Source: Altererythrobacter aquiaggeris (GTDB taxonomy: Bacteria > Pseudomonadota > Alphaproteobacteria > Sphingomonadales > Sphingomonadaceae). From it: 64,000 nt of DNA. Below, one piece after another: positions 8,906 through 18,079 of this stretch; the first letter of the stretch is position 1; each line of letters begins with the position of its first letter. The notes beneath the pieces were generated by a model. That model saw nothing but the letters and a program-made list of their open reading frames with translations, did no database searches and was not told the DNA's origin. The position numbers and the translations under genes are program-made. The DNA is taken from the NCBI RefSeq assembly GCF_037154015.1, contig NZ_JBANRL010000001.1, positions 1,550,001-1,614,000 of the forward strand, written 5' to 3'.

Positions 8906-10126
8906 TCAGGCCTCGAATAGCACCTTTGTCCTGGTTGATACCATCTGCGATAATCGCGCTGCATCCCAATTCGTCAAGCGTACACAGCCATGGCTTTGAG
9001 AACGACCGATAGTTTCTGGTGCCGGAGTGCCATGAATCCCGTAATGTTCCTTCGATAGATCAATCCACACCACGCCCACCGGCCCGTTGGGGCCCGGGGG
9101 CAGTTGCTGTTTTTCCTCGTCATCCGGGACATCCCAGAACAATTCGGGATTATATGCAAAGGGCGGATTATACGCGACCGCCGTGATGTCCCAGTCGCCC
9201 AGCGGCAGCGGATCATTGTCCGACCCGCTTGTCACGGTGAACAGCGCAACGAGCTTTCCATTGGCATCGAACGCCCGCAAGGTGCCTTTCGATGCGCTGA
9301 CGACCACCTTCGTCACTTCGGGTTGCTCTGTGCCGACACCGAGCGAAGCCAGTGTCGCTTGCCATCCTTCATTGTCGATCTTGCCGGGCGCTATCCGGTC
9401 AGCACCGATGTTGGGAACGCGAATTTGCTGGCCAGCGGTAAAAAAAGACTTTTCCTGCGCGCTATCCGCAGTTTTCTTGCCAGCCGCGGCTGCGGATTTT
9501 GCCGTACCTTTTGCGACGGGTGCTTTGTCAGTCGGGTTTTGCGGCGCGGTCATCCCAGCCGGTTTTCCGCCAGGATTCAGTTCTTTGAGCACTGCCACAG
9601 TCGTATGGAACCGCTCGGCGAGTTTTTCATCAAGCGTGTTATAGCCAAGCCTATCCAGTTTGGCCTGTTCTGCCGGATTTTCGGGCACTTTGGTAAATTC
9701 GTGCGAAGCCCATTCCTGCGGAATGGTCACGACCCGCGTTGCCGGAATATTCGACCACTTTTCCAATGCCTTGGTTGTCGCTTCATCCATTTTTCCGGAT
9801 ATTTCGAGCGCATTTGCTTCCTGAAATCCGCGCAAGGCATTTTCGGTGGAAAGGCCCATCTTCCCGTCGATAACGCCGGGGCCAAATCCGCGGCGGTCAA
9901 GCACCACTTGCGCTTGCATCGTTGGACGTTCCTGACTGTCAGCAATGCCGACCGGTGCCGCTGTGTCATCCATCGGATCGCTGGACGCCATGCTGTCGGC
10001 AAGATTGTCCGACTGGCTGGCGGGATTGGCGGACACTTCGCTGCCCTGCTCCTGTTCCCTGTCGGTACCATTCAGTCCGCATGCCGAAAGTGCCAGTAGC
10101 GAAGCTGAAATCAATAATGTGCGCAT
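8906..10126 (-). CDS. L,D-transpeptidase lipoprotein with peptidoglycan-binding domain
   Basis: 406 residues. The N-terminus MRTLLISASLLALSACG is a lipoprotein signal with lipobox LSAC. A PG_binding_1-like repeat (FGPGVIDGKMG and TENALRGFQEAN) lies at about 70-130, then an Ala/Lys-rich linker. The C-terminal YkuD domain carries HGTPAPETIG and the catalytic SHGCVRLTN. L,D-transpeptidases form 3-3 cross-links or attach proteins to peptidoglycan. It is directly upstream of an M23 peptidase gene, pairing cross-link formation with cleavage or remodelling. Confidence 0.93.
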   Translation of the reverse strand: MRTLLISASLLALSACGLNGTDREQEQGSEVSANPASQSDNLADSMASSDPMDDTAAPVGIADSQERPTMQAQVVLDRRGFGPGVIDGKMGLSTENALRGFQEANALEISGKMDEATTKALEKWSNIPATRVVTIPQEWASHEFTKVPENPAEQAKLDRLGYNTLDEKLAERFHTTVAVLKELNPGGKPAGMTAPQNPTDKAPVAKGTAKSAAAAGKKTADSAQEKSFFTAGQQIRVPNIGADRIAPGKIDNEGWQATLASLGVGTEQPEVTKVVVSASKGTLRAFDANGKLVALFTVTSGSDNDPLPLGDWDITAVAYNPPFAYNPELFWDVPDDEEKQQLPPGPNGPVGVVWIDLSKEHYGIHGTPAPETIGRSQSHGCVRLTNWDAARLSQMVSTRTKVLFEA

Positions 10127-10203
10127 AATAACTCCCCAAGTCGAAGCGCCGTCATGCGCCCTGTAAACGAGAAACGAATTGCCCGGCAGAAAGGTCCGGC
10201 AAA

Positions 10204-10824
10204 TCAGAGTTTTGCGGCAAAAGCCTTTATCGCAGCAACCTCGTCACCGCCCCATACCGCACCGGACACCGCGATAAAGTCAGCCCCCGCTTCAATCAGC
10301 GGCGTGCAATTATCGGGCGTGATGCCGCCGATTGCCACGCATGGTAATTCAAACAGCCCCTGCCACCATGTCAGAATTTCAGGCTCCGGCCGGTGAGTGG
10401 TAGCTTTTGTGTCGCTCGGGTAAAAAGCTCCGAAGGCCACATAATCTGCGCCCGCTTCACCCGCATCCATCGCATGATGTCGGCTGTCATGGCAGGTAAC
10501 GCCGATTTGGATATCAGTGCCGAGTTGCTCGCGGGCCTCGCGCACGTCGCCATCACTCTGGCCCAGATGCAGACCGTCAGCCTCCAACCGTTTTGCCAGT
10601 GCGATATTGTCATTAACAACAAATGCAACATCGCGCGCGCGGCAGATTTCAAGCAGCGGCGCCGCGAGCCGCGCAGCCTCATGCTGATCGATATCTTTGA
10701 CACGGAACTGGAACGCTGCGACCGGACCGGCATCCAGAGCGCGCTCGAGGCGGGCAGGAAAATTTCCGCCGGTTTCCAGCGGCGAGATCAGATAAAGCAG
10801 GCATTTGGGGTTTTTGGCGGTCAT
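10204..10824 (-). CDS. thiE: Thiamine-phosphate synthase
   Basis: ThiE joins the pyrimidine (HMP-PP) and thiazole phosphate moieties of thiamine. The 206-residue TIM-barrel shows FVVNDNIALAKRLEADG and LHLGQSD in the first half, VAFGAFYPSDTK, and the phosphate-binding end AIGGITPDN with AGADFIAVSGAV. It is encoded alone between the L,D-transpeptidase and a divergent lipoprotein gene. No TPP riboswitch was recognised in the roughly 75-base spacer upstream. Confidence 0.92.
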   Translation of the reverse strand: MTAKNPKCLLYLISPLETGGNFPARLERALDAGPVAAFQFRVKDIDQHEAARLAAPLLEICRARDVAFVVNDNIALAKRLEADGLHLGQSDGDVREAREQLGTDIQIGVTCHDSRHHAMDAGEAGADYVAFGAFYPSDTKATTHRPEPEILTWWQGLFELPCVAIGGITPDNCTPLIEAGADFIAVSGAVWGGDEVAAIKAFAAKL

Positions 10825-10900
10825 GATCGCCCAATACCCTGCGCAGACAGCGCGGCCAACAGGTAAAGGAACACTTCAGCCTGTGGCGGGTTGATCAGCC

Positions 10901-11278
10901 ATGCGCAACTTCCCTCTTCTAGCCAGTTCTTTGCTACTTGCAGGCTGCGTTACGGCCTCTGGCCAGCCAATGGATCAACCCACCGCCGGGATCGGCCAGA
11001 TCGCCAATGTCGGCCCGGCCAGCATCACGCCCATGGGCGTGCTGGAGGACAGCCGCTGCCCCGAAGGCGTCCAGTGCGTCCACGCCGGGACGGTCCGCAT
11101 CATGGCTGAAGTCGCTGCCGGCTGGGACACTGACCGCGCAGAAATGAAACTGGCAAAACCGGTCGAAGTGATCGGCGGGACCGTAACCCTGGTTGCCGCA
11201 GACCCGGCCCCGCGGTCGGGCGGGCAGGTAGCGGAAGTCGATTATCGCTTCACTTTCGCGTTCAAAGCCGAAAAATAG
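10901..11278 (+). CDS. Putative lipoprotein of unknown function
   Basis: 125 residues beginning MRNFPLLASSLLLAGCVT, a lipoprotein signal with lipobox LAGC. The mature region has a CPEGVQCVHAGTV segment with two Cys four residues apart, and a beta-rich tail ending RFTFAFKAEK. The segment resembles small proteins in sphingomonads annotated only as hypothetical. It faces thiE divergently and fda convergently (9-base gap). Confidence 0.75.
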   Translation: MRNFPLLASSLLLAGCVTASGQPMDQPTAGIGQIANVGPASITPMGVLEDSRCPEGVQCVHAGTVRIMAEVAAGWDTDRAEMKLAKPVEVIGGTVTLVAADPAPRSGGQVAEVDYRFTFAFKAEK

Positions 11279-11287
11279 GGCTTCAGT

Positions 11288-12175
11288 TCAAGTAGCGCTG
11301 GCGCACCTGATTTCCTCGATCGCCGTCGCTAATGCCAAGTCAAATTCGGCATCGTCCATCTGCGCGCGTAGTTCTTCCAGCAATGCCCGGCTGAAACTGG
11401 CAATCATACCTTCGTTTCGGGCCAGTTTTTCACAGGCCTCTGCCCGGTTGAAGCCGCCGGACAGCGCCACCACCCGCGCAGTGTTAGGATGATCAACCAG
11501 CGATTTGTAAAGATTGGCTTGAACCGGAAGGCTGAGCTTCAGCATCACTTTGGTGCCGGCTGGTAATCCGCTGAGTTGTTTGGCGATTTCGTCACGCAAA
11601 ATCACTTCGCCTTCAGCCCGGTCAGCCGAATTTATATTATATTCCGGTTCGATCATGGGCAACAGCCCGTGTTCGATGATCTGCCTGCCCACATCGAATT
11701 GCTGGCTGACGATTGCGGCAATTCCTGTGGGCGAAGCGCTGTTTATAACCGAACGCATCTTTGTGCCGAATATCCCCTTGGCCTTGCCGCGTTCCAGCAG
11801 CGCGCCGAGGTCGGGCATCGGTTTCATCATCTGGACGCCGTCCGCCTCGTCCTCAAGTCCTTTGTCCACCTTCAGGAACGGCACTACGCCGCGACTTTTC
11901 AGCTGGTCAGGCACCGATTTTCCGCCAGCATCGCCGTCCATCGTCCGTTCGAACAGAATAGCACCCAAAACCCGGTCGCCATTGAAGCTGGGAGATGTCA
12001 CAATCCGCGTGCGCATCTCGTGTATTTTTGCGAACATTTGCTCGTCACCCGAATATTCGTGCTCCTCCACCCCGTAGCCGCGGAGCGCCTTCGGAGTAGA
12101 GCCGCCACTCTGGTCGAGCGCGGCAATAAAGCCTTGGCCCTGTTCAATCCGGGTGGTCATTTCCTGATGGTTCAT
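11288..12175 (-). CDS. fda: Class I fructose-bisphosphate aldolase
   Basis: 295 residues of the bacterial class I (Schiff-base) aldolase family, which interconverts fructose 1,6-bisphosphate with DHAP and glyceraldehyde 3-phosphate. Clear signatures are FIAALDQSGGSTPKAL near the N-terminus, LPMIEPEYNI, and VMLKLSLP containing the Schiff-base lysine. LSGGFNRAEACEKL lies near the C-terminus. It belongs to the nearby glycolytic set with pgk, gap and tkt, although an oppositely oriented oxidoreductase gene separates them. Confidence 0.95.
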   Translation of the reverse strand: MNHQEMTTRIEQGQGFIAALDQSGGSTPKALRGYGVEEHEYSGDEQMFAKIHEMRTRIVTSPSFNGDRVLGAILFERTMDGDAGGKSVPDQLKSRGVVPFLKVDKGLEDEADGVQMMKPMPDLGALLERGKAKGIFGTKMRSVINSASPTGIAAIVSQQFDVGRQIIEHGLLPMIEPEYNINSADRAEGEVILRDEIAKQLSGLPAGTKVMLKLSLPVQANLYKSLVDHPNTARVVALSGGFNRAEACEKLARNEGMIASFSRALLEELRAQMDDAEFDLALATAIEEIRCASAT

Positions 12176-12318
12176 CGCGCTGGTCCTGCTGTTGCTGCAT
12201 ACGAATGCGTCAATCGTCAGGCGCGCCCATAAACATGGCCCGCGTGCTCTGCAACCGGACGGTGTTACCTTTTCCCTGTTTCAACCGTATAACCCACAAC
12301 CCCGGGGAGAATTTGCAG

Positions 12319-13074
12319 ATGCTCGACAATATTCAGCAAAAACTTTGTGACGACAACAAAACCGATTTTAGCGATCTGAAAGCGTTGATGATCAATTGCA
12401 CGCTAAAGCGTTCTCCGCAAAGCTCGCATACTGACGGTCTGCTCGAGATGGCGGAAACTATCATGACCCGCAATAAGGTGAGCGTCGACCGGCTGCGCGC
12501 GATAGACCACGATATAGCCACCGGCGTATATCCGGACATGACCGAACATGGTGCGCAAAGCGACGAATGGCCGGATATCTGGCCCCGCGTCAATGCCGCC
12601 GATATTCTGATAATCGGCACCCCGATCTGGCTCGGCGAAAAAAGCTCCATCTGTCAGAAAATCATCGAAAAACTCTACGCGCATTCCGGGCAGACAAACG
12701 ATAAAGGCCAGTACATATTCTACGGCAAGGTCGGCGGCTGCATCGTGACGGGTAACGAAGACGGCATCAAACACGTCGGCATGGGCGTGTTATATTCACT
12801 GCAGCACGTGGGCTATACCATCCCGCCACAAGCCGATGCTGGCTGGATCGGGGAAGCGGGCCCAGGCCCGTCCTACGGTGACAAGCAGGATGACGGGAGC
12901 CGGGCAGGGTTTGACAACGATTTCACCCGGCGGAACACGACATTTGCCACCTGGAACATGATGCATATGGCACGTATGCTCAAGGACGCAGGCGGCCTGC
13001 CGGCGCACGGCAATTCGAAGGAACTGTGGAACGAAGGCCACAGTTTCGATGCACCCAACCCAGAATATCGCTAG
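12319..13074 (+). CDS. Flavodoxin-like NAD(P)H-dependent FMN reductase family protein
   Basis: The ATG at 12319 follows the site cggggaga and gives 251 residues. The flavodoxin-like fold is shown by an early beta strand LMINCTLKRSPQSSHTDGLL (phosphate-binding loop), then ADILIIGTPIWLGEKSS and GGCIVTGNEDG, both flavin-contacting regions. These proteins reduce flavins or quinones with NAD(P)H. The C-terminal 70 residues are rich in Gly, Asp and Asn and are not assigned. It is divergent from fda and convergent with pgk (3-base gap). Substrate unknown. Confidence 0.85.
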   Translation: MLDNIQQKLCDDNKTDFSDLKALMINCTLKRSPQSSHTDGLLEMAETIMTRNKVSVDRLRAIDHDIATGVYPDMTEHGAQSDEWPDIWPRVNAADILIIGTPIWLGEKSSICQKIIEKLYAHSGQTNDKGQYIFYGKVGGCIVTGNEDGIKHVGMGVLYSLQHVGYTIPPQADAGWIGEAGPGPSYGDKQDDGSRAGFDNDFTRRNTTFATWNMMHMARMLKDAGGLPAHGNSKELWNEGHSFDAPNPEYR

Positions 13075-13077
13075 ATA

Positions 13078-14277
13078 TTAGCTAACGAGCGCTGCCACAC
13101 CCGGTAATTCATTGCCTTCCATCCATTCGAGGAAAGCGCCGCCAGCAGTTGAAACATACGTAAAATCATCGGCTACGCCGGCGAGATTTAGTGCGGCGAC
13201 CGTATCACCGCCGCCTGCTACCGATACGAGCGAACCCTCATGCGTCAGCGCGGCTGCAGTTTTCGCCAACGCTACTGTCGCGGTTTCAAAAGGTTCGGTT
13301 TCGAAGGCACCCAGCGGCCCGTTCCAGACCAGCGTCCTGCACGTTTTGAGGACGTCTGCCAACGCCTCCACCGCGCTTTCGCCTATATCCAGAATCATCT
13401 CGTCGGCGCCCACTTCGTGCACATTGCAGGTCCGCAGGCTGGCAGGATTTGCGGCGAACTCTTTGGCAACGACGACGTCATACGGCAGATGCACCGTGCA
13501 GCCGGCACCATCGGCAGCGTCCATGATGGCATTGGCCGTATCCGCCAGATCATGTTCGCAAAGCGATTTGCCGACTGCCACACCGCGCGCAGCCAGGAAT
13601 GTATTGGCCATGCCGCCGCCGATAATCAGGTGATCGACTTTGGTGACAAGATGTTCCAGCACCGCAAGTTTGGATGAAACCTTTGCCCCGCCCACCACGG
13701 CCGCAACAGGCGTCTCCGGATTGCCAAGCGCCTGCTCAAGCGCTTCGAGTTCCTTCTGCATTGCGCGGCCTGCGTAGGCCGGCAGATATCTGGTGATGCC
13801 TTGCGTGCTTGCATGGGCACGGTGCGCTGCCGAGAACGCATCGTTGACGTAGAAATCGCCATTCGCAGCAATCGATGCTGCAAAATCAGCGTCATTTGCC
13901 TCTTCTCCGGCCCAGAAACGCGTATTTTCGAGCAATCCGATGTCGCCGTTTCGCAAGATACCGATTGACTGTTCAACAACCGGTCCGGCGATTTCGGGAA
14001 TAAACATCACCTCACGGCCCAGCACATCCTCGACTGCGTCCAGCGTCATACTCACCGACATGGTCGAATTGCGTTGACCTTTCGGCCGGCCAAAATGCGC
14101 CAGCAGCAAAACTTTCGCTCCCGCATCGGCCAATTCCAGGATTGTCGGCGCGGCGGCCTGAACGCGGGTCGTGTCGGTTACCGAACCGCCATCCATCGGC
14201 ATATTCAGATCGACCCGAACCAATGCGACTTTGCCGGTGACATCGCCAAGATCGTCAAGCGTGCGAAAGGTGCTCAT
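13078..14277 (-). CDS. pgk: Phosphoglycerate kinase
   Basis: 399 residues. The enzyme interconverts 1,3-bisphosphoglycerate + ADP with 3-phosphoglycerate + ATP. The N-terminal substrate-binding motif is RVDLNMPMDGG (the usual form is RVDLNVP), followed by LLLAHFGRPKG. The nucleotide-binding end contains VAGGGDTVAALN and FTYVSTAGGAFLEW. It starts 7 bases after gap, third gene of a tkt-gap-pgk operon. Confidence 0.97.
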   Translation of the reverse strand: MSTFRTLDDLGDVTGKVALVRVDLNMPMDGGSVTDTTRVQAAAPTILELADAGAKVLLLAHFGRPKGQRNSTMSVSMTLDAVEDVLGREVMFIPEIAGPVVEQSIGILRNGDIGLLENTRFWAGEEANDADFAASIAANGDFYVNDAFSAAHRAHASTQGITRYLPAYAGRAMQKELEALEQALGNPETPVAAVVGGAKVSSKLAVLEHLVTKVDHLIIGGGMANTFLAARGVAVGKSLCEHDLADTANAIMDAADGAGCTVHLPYDVVVAKEFAANPASLRTCNVHEVGADEMILDIGESAVEALADVLKTCRTLVWNGPLGAFETEPFETATVALAKTAAALTHEGSLVSVAGGGDTVAALNLAGVADDFTYVSTAGGAFLEWMEGNELPGVAALVS

Positions 14278-14284
14278 CTCGGGC

Positions 14285-15292
14285 TCAAATCAGGCCGGCC
14301 ATAACGCCGGCTGTGTCGATCATACGGTTGGAAAAACCCCATTCATTATCGTACCAGCTGACAACGCGGGCAAGTTTGCCCTCCATCACGGTTGTCTCGA
14401 GACTGTCCACGGTCGAACTGGCGGGAAAATGGTTGAAGTCCGAGCTCACCAGCGGTTGGTCGGTAAAATAAAGAACGCCCTTCATTGCACCTTCGGACGC
14501 GGCCTTGAGCGCATCGTTGAGTTCTTCCGCAGATGTGTCGCGCGTTGGCGTGAACACCAGATCGATCAGGCTGACGTTCGGTGTCGGAACCCGCACGGAC
14601 GATCCGTCCAGTTTGCCGTTCAGTTCGGGTAAAACCAGACCGACCGCGCGCGCCGCGCCGGTGGTTGTGGGGATCATGTTTTGCGCGCCGCCGCGGGCAC
14701 GGCGCATATCGCTGTGCATCTGGTCCAGCATACGCTGATCATTGGTGTAACTGTGGATCGTGGTCATGAACCCACGCTCGATCCCGACCCTATCGTTGAG
14801 CACTTTCGCCACCGGCGCGAGGCAGTTGGTCGTACAGCTCGCGTTGGAAACAATCACGTCGGATGCTGTCAGTTGGTCGTGATTGACGCCATAAACAACT
14901 GTTTTGGTAACGTTTTTGGCAGGGGCGGAGATCAGCACACGCTTGGCACCCGCATCGATATGCGGCTGGGCCTCTTCGTGTGACTGGAAAAAACCGGTGC
15001 ATTCCAGCACGATATCGATACCCATTTCGGCGTGCGGAAGCTTGCCGGGTTCACGCTCCGAGGTGACCGCTATCTTCTTGCCGTTCACGGTGATGCTGCT
15101 GCCATCGCTGGTCACTTCGCCGGGAAAACGGCCGTGGGTGGAATCGTATTGGAAAAGCAGTGCATTGGCCTTCGCATCGGCCAGATCGTTGATCGCGACG
15201 AGTTCCAGATCGTGATCGTCCCGCTCCAGAATGGCGCGTGCTACCAGGCGCCCGATGCGCCCGAAACCGTTGATTGCAACCTTGGTCGCCAT
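14285..15292 (-). CDS. gap: Glyceraldehyde-3-phosphate dehydrogenase, type I
   Basis: 335 residues. The Rossmann fold starts with KVAINGFGRIGRLVAR, and the catalytic Cys is in SNASCTTNCLAP. NAD dependence is suggested by an acidic residue after the second strand (LVAINDLAD). It oxidises glyceraldehyde 3-phosphate to 1,3-bisphosphoglycerate. It lies between tkt and pgk on one strand with short spacers (15 and 7 bases), so the three are probably one transcript. Confidence 0.97.
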   Translation of the reverse strand: MATKVAINGFGRIGRLVARAILERDDHDLELVAINDLADAKANALLFQYDSTHGRFPGEVTSDGSSITVNGKKIAVTSEREPGKLPHAEMGIDIVLECTGFFQSHEEAQPHIDAGAKRVLISAPAKNVTKTVVYGVNHDQLTASDVIVSNASCTTNCLAPVAKVLNDRVGIERGFMTTIHSYTNDQRMLDQMHSDMRRARGGAQNMIPTTTGAARAVGLVLPELNGKLDGSSVRVPTPNVSLIDLVFTPTRDTSAEELNDALKAASEGAMKGVLYFTDQPLVSSDFNHFPASSTVDSLETTVMEGKLARVVSWYDNEWGFSNRMIDTAGVMAGLI

Positions 15293-15307
15293 GGTAAAAG
15301 CTCCTGC

Positions 15308-17326
15308 TTAACTACTGATCTTGTTAATAATCTGTGGAATAATCGAATCGACCGTAAAGCCGAACTTCTCGAAAAGCTGTTCTGCCGGGGCGGAGGCGCC
15401 GAACCGGTCCAATCCGATATTGACACCGTCAATCCCGGTGTAGCGTTGCCAGCCAAGCGTTGTGCCGGCCTCGATCGAAACCCTGACGAGATCATCGCCC
15501 GTCGCCAGCACATCTGCCTTATAGGCCCCGTCCTGCTGCTCGAACATTTCCATGCAAGGCATCGACACGACGTCCGCGCCGATCCCGCCCGCTTCCAGCT
15601 TTGCCGCGACATCCATCGCGAGGTGCACCTCGCTGCCGGTTGCGATCAGAAGCACCTTTCTTGCCGCTTCGGCTGACTTGAGACGGTAGGCGCCCTTCGC
15701 CGACATATTCTCCGAACCAGACCAGTTCTTGCTTTCTGCGCCGCGCATGGGCGGCAATGCCTGGCGGGTAAGCGCGTGGACCGAAGGTGTGTCGGTCGTT
15801 TTCAGCGAATGCGCCCAGCACTCCGCCGTTTCGATGGCGTCGCACGGGCGATAGACGTTGAGGTTCGGGATCAGCCGCAGGCTCATCACCTGTTCGACCG
15901 GCTGGTGTGTCGGGCCATCTTCGCCAAGTCCGATCGAATCGTGCGTCAGCACGTAAATTGCCTGCGTCTGCTGCAAGGCGGACAGCCGGATAGCATTGCG
16001 GCAATAATCGCTGAAGATCAGGAACGTGCCGCCATAGGGTACCACGCCGCCATGAAGCGCCATGCCGTTCATCGCGGCCGCCATACCGAATTCGCGAATG
16101 CCATAATAGACATAGCGTCCATCATAGCTATCAGCCTGAAACGGCAATGTTGATGATGTCCTGGTGTTATTCGAACCGGTCAGGTCAGCCGATCCGCCGA
16201 TCATTTGCGGCAGTTTTTCGGTCAACGCTTCAAGCGCCATTTCCGACGATTTACGCGTCGCAACTTCGGGGGCATCGTCTGCGAGCGCGTGAATATGGTT
16301 TTCGATGGCCGCGTCCGCCATATCGGCAACCGGCATCAGATGGCTTTCAAAGGCTCCACGATGAGCCGATGCTTCGAGACGTTTCTTCCAGTCGGCATGA
16401 GCGGCCTTGCCCCGGTCGCCGGTCGAATGCCAGTCGGACATGATTGTATCCGGGATCACAAATGGTTCGGATTCCCAGCCCAGCATTTCGCGCGCCGCTG
16501 CAATTTCATCCGCACCCAGCGGTGCGCCGTGGGTCGCGCTGGTGCCCTGCTTGGTGGGTGCACCCTTGCCGATAATTGTCTTGCACGCCACGAGCGAAGG
16601 GCGCGGGTCGGCCATGGCTTCTTCAATAGCGCGGCGAATGTCAGCCACATCATGCCCGTCACAGCGGACCGTATGCCATTTGGCGGACTGGAAGCGCGCT
16701 TCGACATCTTCGCTGGTCGACAGATCGGCGCTACCGTCGATGGTGATATTATTATCGTCCCATAGAACGATCATTTGCCCAAGATTCAGATGGCCGGCGA
16801 GGCCGATCGCCTCGTGATTGATACCTTCCATCAGGCAACCATCGCCTGAAACGACCCAGGTGCGGTGATCGACCAGATCATCACCGAACTTTGCATTGAG
16901 ATGCCGTTCTGCCATTGCCATGCCAACGCCCATCGCAAGCCCTTGGCCCAGCGGACCGGTGGTGCATTCCACCGCGTCGAGCAGGAAGTTTTCCGGGTGC
17001 CCTGCGCAAGGGCTGCCCAACTGGCGGAAATTGCGGATATTGTCGATCGTGGGCGCGGCATAGCCCGACAGGTGCAACAGCGAATAAATCAGCATCGAGC
17101 CATGGCCGGCCGACAAAATGAACCTGTCACGGTCAGCCCAATCAGGCGCGGAAGGGTCGAACTTGATAAAATCGGACCACAGCACCGTAGCGACGTCGGC
17201 CATGCCCATCGGCATGCCCGGGTGGCCGCTATTGGCAGCCTGAACGGCATCCATCGACAAGGCTCTGATCGCATTGGCCATCGGCGCGAGACGGGATTGG
17301 CCAAAACTGGACTGGTCGAGGCTCAT
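15308..17326 (-). CDS. tkt: Transketolase
   Basis: From ATG 17326 the protein has 672 residues, the usual transketolase length; a longer open frame to 17479 only adds an unrelated N-terminus. The thiamine-diphosphate enzyme moves two-carbon units in the pentose phosphate pathway. Motifs include NSGHPGMPMG, the TPP-binding GDGCLMEG followed by LWDDNNITIDG, and the pyrimidine-domain stretch THDSIGLGEDGPTHQP. It is first gene of the tkt-gap-pgk group and is divergent from the zauP/zapA operon. Confidence 0.96.
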   Translation of the reverse strand: MSLDQSSFGQSRLAPMANAIRALSMDAVQAANSGHPGMPMGMADVATVLWSDFIKFDPSAPDWADRDRFILSAGHGSMLIYSLLHLSGYAAPTIDNIRNFRQLGSPCAGHPENFLLDAVECTTGPLGQGLAMGVGMAMAERHLNAKFGDDLVDHRTWVVSGDGCLMEGINHEAIGLAGHLNLGQMIVLWDDNNITIDGSADLSTSEDVEARFQSAKWHTVRCDGHDVADIRRAIEEAMADPRPSLVACKTIIGKGAPTKQGTSATHGAPLGADEIAAAREMLGWESEPFVIPDTIMSDWHSTGDRGKAAHADWKKRLEASAHRGAFESHLMPVADMADAAIENHIHALADDAPEVATRKSSEMALEALTEKLPQMIGGSADLTGSNNTRTSSTLPFQADSYDGRYVYYGIREFGMAAAMNGMALHGGVVPYGGTFLIFSDYCRNAIRLSALQQTQAIYVLTHDSIGLGEDGPTHQPVEQVMSLRLIPNLNVYRPCDAIETAECWAHSLKTTDTPSVHALTRQALPPMRGAESKNWSGSENMSAKGAYRLKSAEAARKVLLIATGSEVHLAMDVAAKLEAGGIGADVVSMPCMEMFEQQDGAYKADVLATGDDLVRVSIEAGTTLGWQRYTGIDGVNIGLDRFGASAPAEQLFEKFGFTVDSIIPQIINKISS

Positions 17327-17507
17327 AGACGGTGGTGCTCCTGCCGGTACCGCGCCGCAGAATTTCAAGCACCCCTGCGGGGCGATTCGGCGCGCGCAAA
17401 GGTCATTCGCCAATGGGCAAGGCAAGGTCAACCGCCCGCCGCAGGAAGTCCCCTTCAAATCGGGGTAAAGGCCAATCAAGGCCGTTTATCAACAGGGCGC
17501 GCCAAAC

Positions 17508-17545
17508 CTTTGCGAATATGCAAAGTTTGATTTATTATACGCATA
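17508..17545 (+). promoter_or_regulatory. Candidate promoter with palindrome, upstream of the zauP-zapA operon
   Basis: An inverted repeat ctttgc gaatat gcaaag occupies 17508-17525, extended by further matching A/T pairs. A TTTGCG sequence inside it could be the -35 element, with TATTAT at 17533-17538 as -10, 18 bases apart. The expected start would then fall at about 17545, the A of the zauP ATG, giving a leaderless mRNA. No Shine-Dalgarno sequence is present. The palindrome also lies in the tkt upstream region. Confidence 0.4.
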
Positions 17546-17751
17546 TGTCACGTGACCGGACCAGACAGGCAATGACCAGGATCGAAAGCGCACTCGCGCG
17601 GATCGAAAGTGCAGCGGCCAAAACTGCACCGGGTGCTGCCGCCGCGAACGAACCTGTTTCCCGGTTGGTGGAAAAGCATGAAAAACTGCGCGAGACTGTG
17701 GCGGCGACTTTGCGTGAACTTGACGATTTGCTGGCAAAGGCCGGATTATGA
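17545..17751 (+). CDS. zauP: Small coiled-coil protein upstream of zapA (ZauP-like)
   Basis: 68 residues, almost wholly helical: RIESALARIESAAAK and VEKHEKLRETVAATLREL form heptad-like stretches on either side of an Ala-rich hinge. In Caulobacter a coiled-coil protein encoded just upstream of ZapA (ZauP) partners with ZapA at the FtsZ ring, and this gene has the same size, position and character. Its stop overlaps the zapA start (ATGA), implying coupled synthesis. The name rests on context more than on sequence. Confidence 0.7.
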   Translation: MSRDRTRQAMTRIESALARIESAAAKTAPGAAAANEPVSRLVEKHEKLRETVAATLRELDDLLAKAGL

Positions 17752-18074
17752 GCGAAGTCACGCTGACCATTGGCGGCAAGGATTATGTGGTTGCCTGCGG
17801 TGATGGCGAAGAAGCCCATATCGCCAGGCTGGGGCAATCCATCGATGCCAAGCTCAAACAAATGGGCGATACCGGCGGAAACGAGGCGCGCCGTCTGTTA
17901 TTCGCCTCGTTACTGCTTGCTGACGAGGTCGCTGACCTTAAAAATAATTCCGCGGAACCGCCGCCGCTCACAGCCGGCGCATCCGGCGCGGCAGAGGATG
18001 CCGAAATGGCCGATCTGCTCGAACGGATGGCTGACCGGCTCGAAGGATGTGCTTCGCTGCTTGAGAAGCGCTAG
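17748..18074 (+). CDS. zapA: Cell division protein ZapA
   Basis: 108 residues. ZapA bundles FtsZ filaments at the division site. The N-terminal beta-beta-alpha globular part reads VTLTIGGKDYVVACGDGEEA, then HIARLGQSIDAKL, followed by a long helix including LLFASLLLADEVADLK. It is translationally coupled to the upstream coiled-coil gene and directly followed by 6S RNA and fau, the arrangement seen in many proteobacteria. Confidence 0.93.
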   Translation: MSEVTLTIGGKDYVVACGDGEEAHIARLGQSIDAKLKQMGDTGGNEARRLLFASLLLADEVADLKNNSAEPPPLTAGASGAAEDAEMADLLERMADRLEGCASLLEKR

Positions 18075-18079
18075 GCAAC

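Noticed and set aside
17327-17479. N-terminal extension of transketolase to 17479
   Set aside because: The extra 51 residues are Pro/Gly/Cys-rich with no conserved sequence, and ATG 17326 gives the normal family length.
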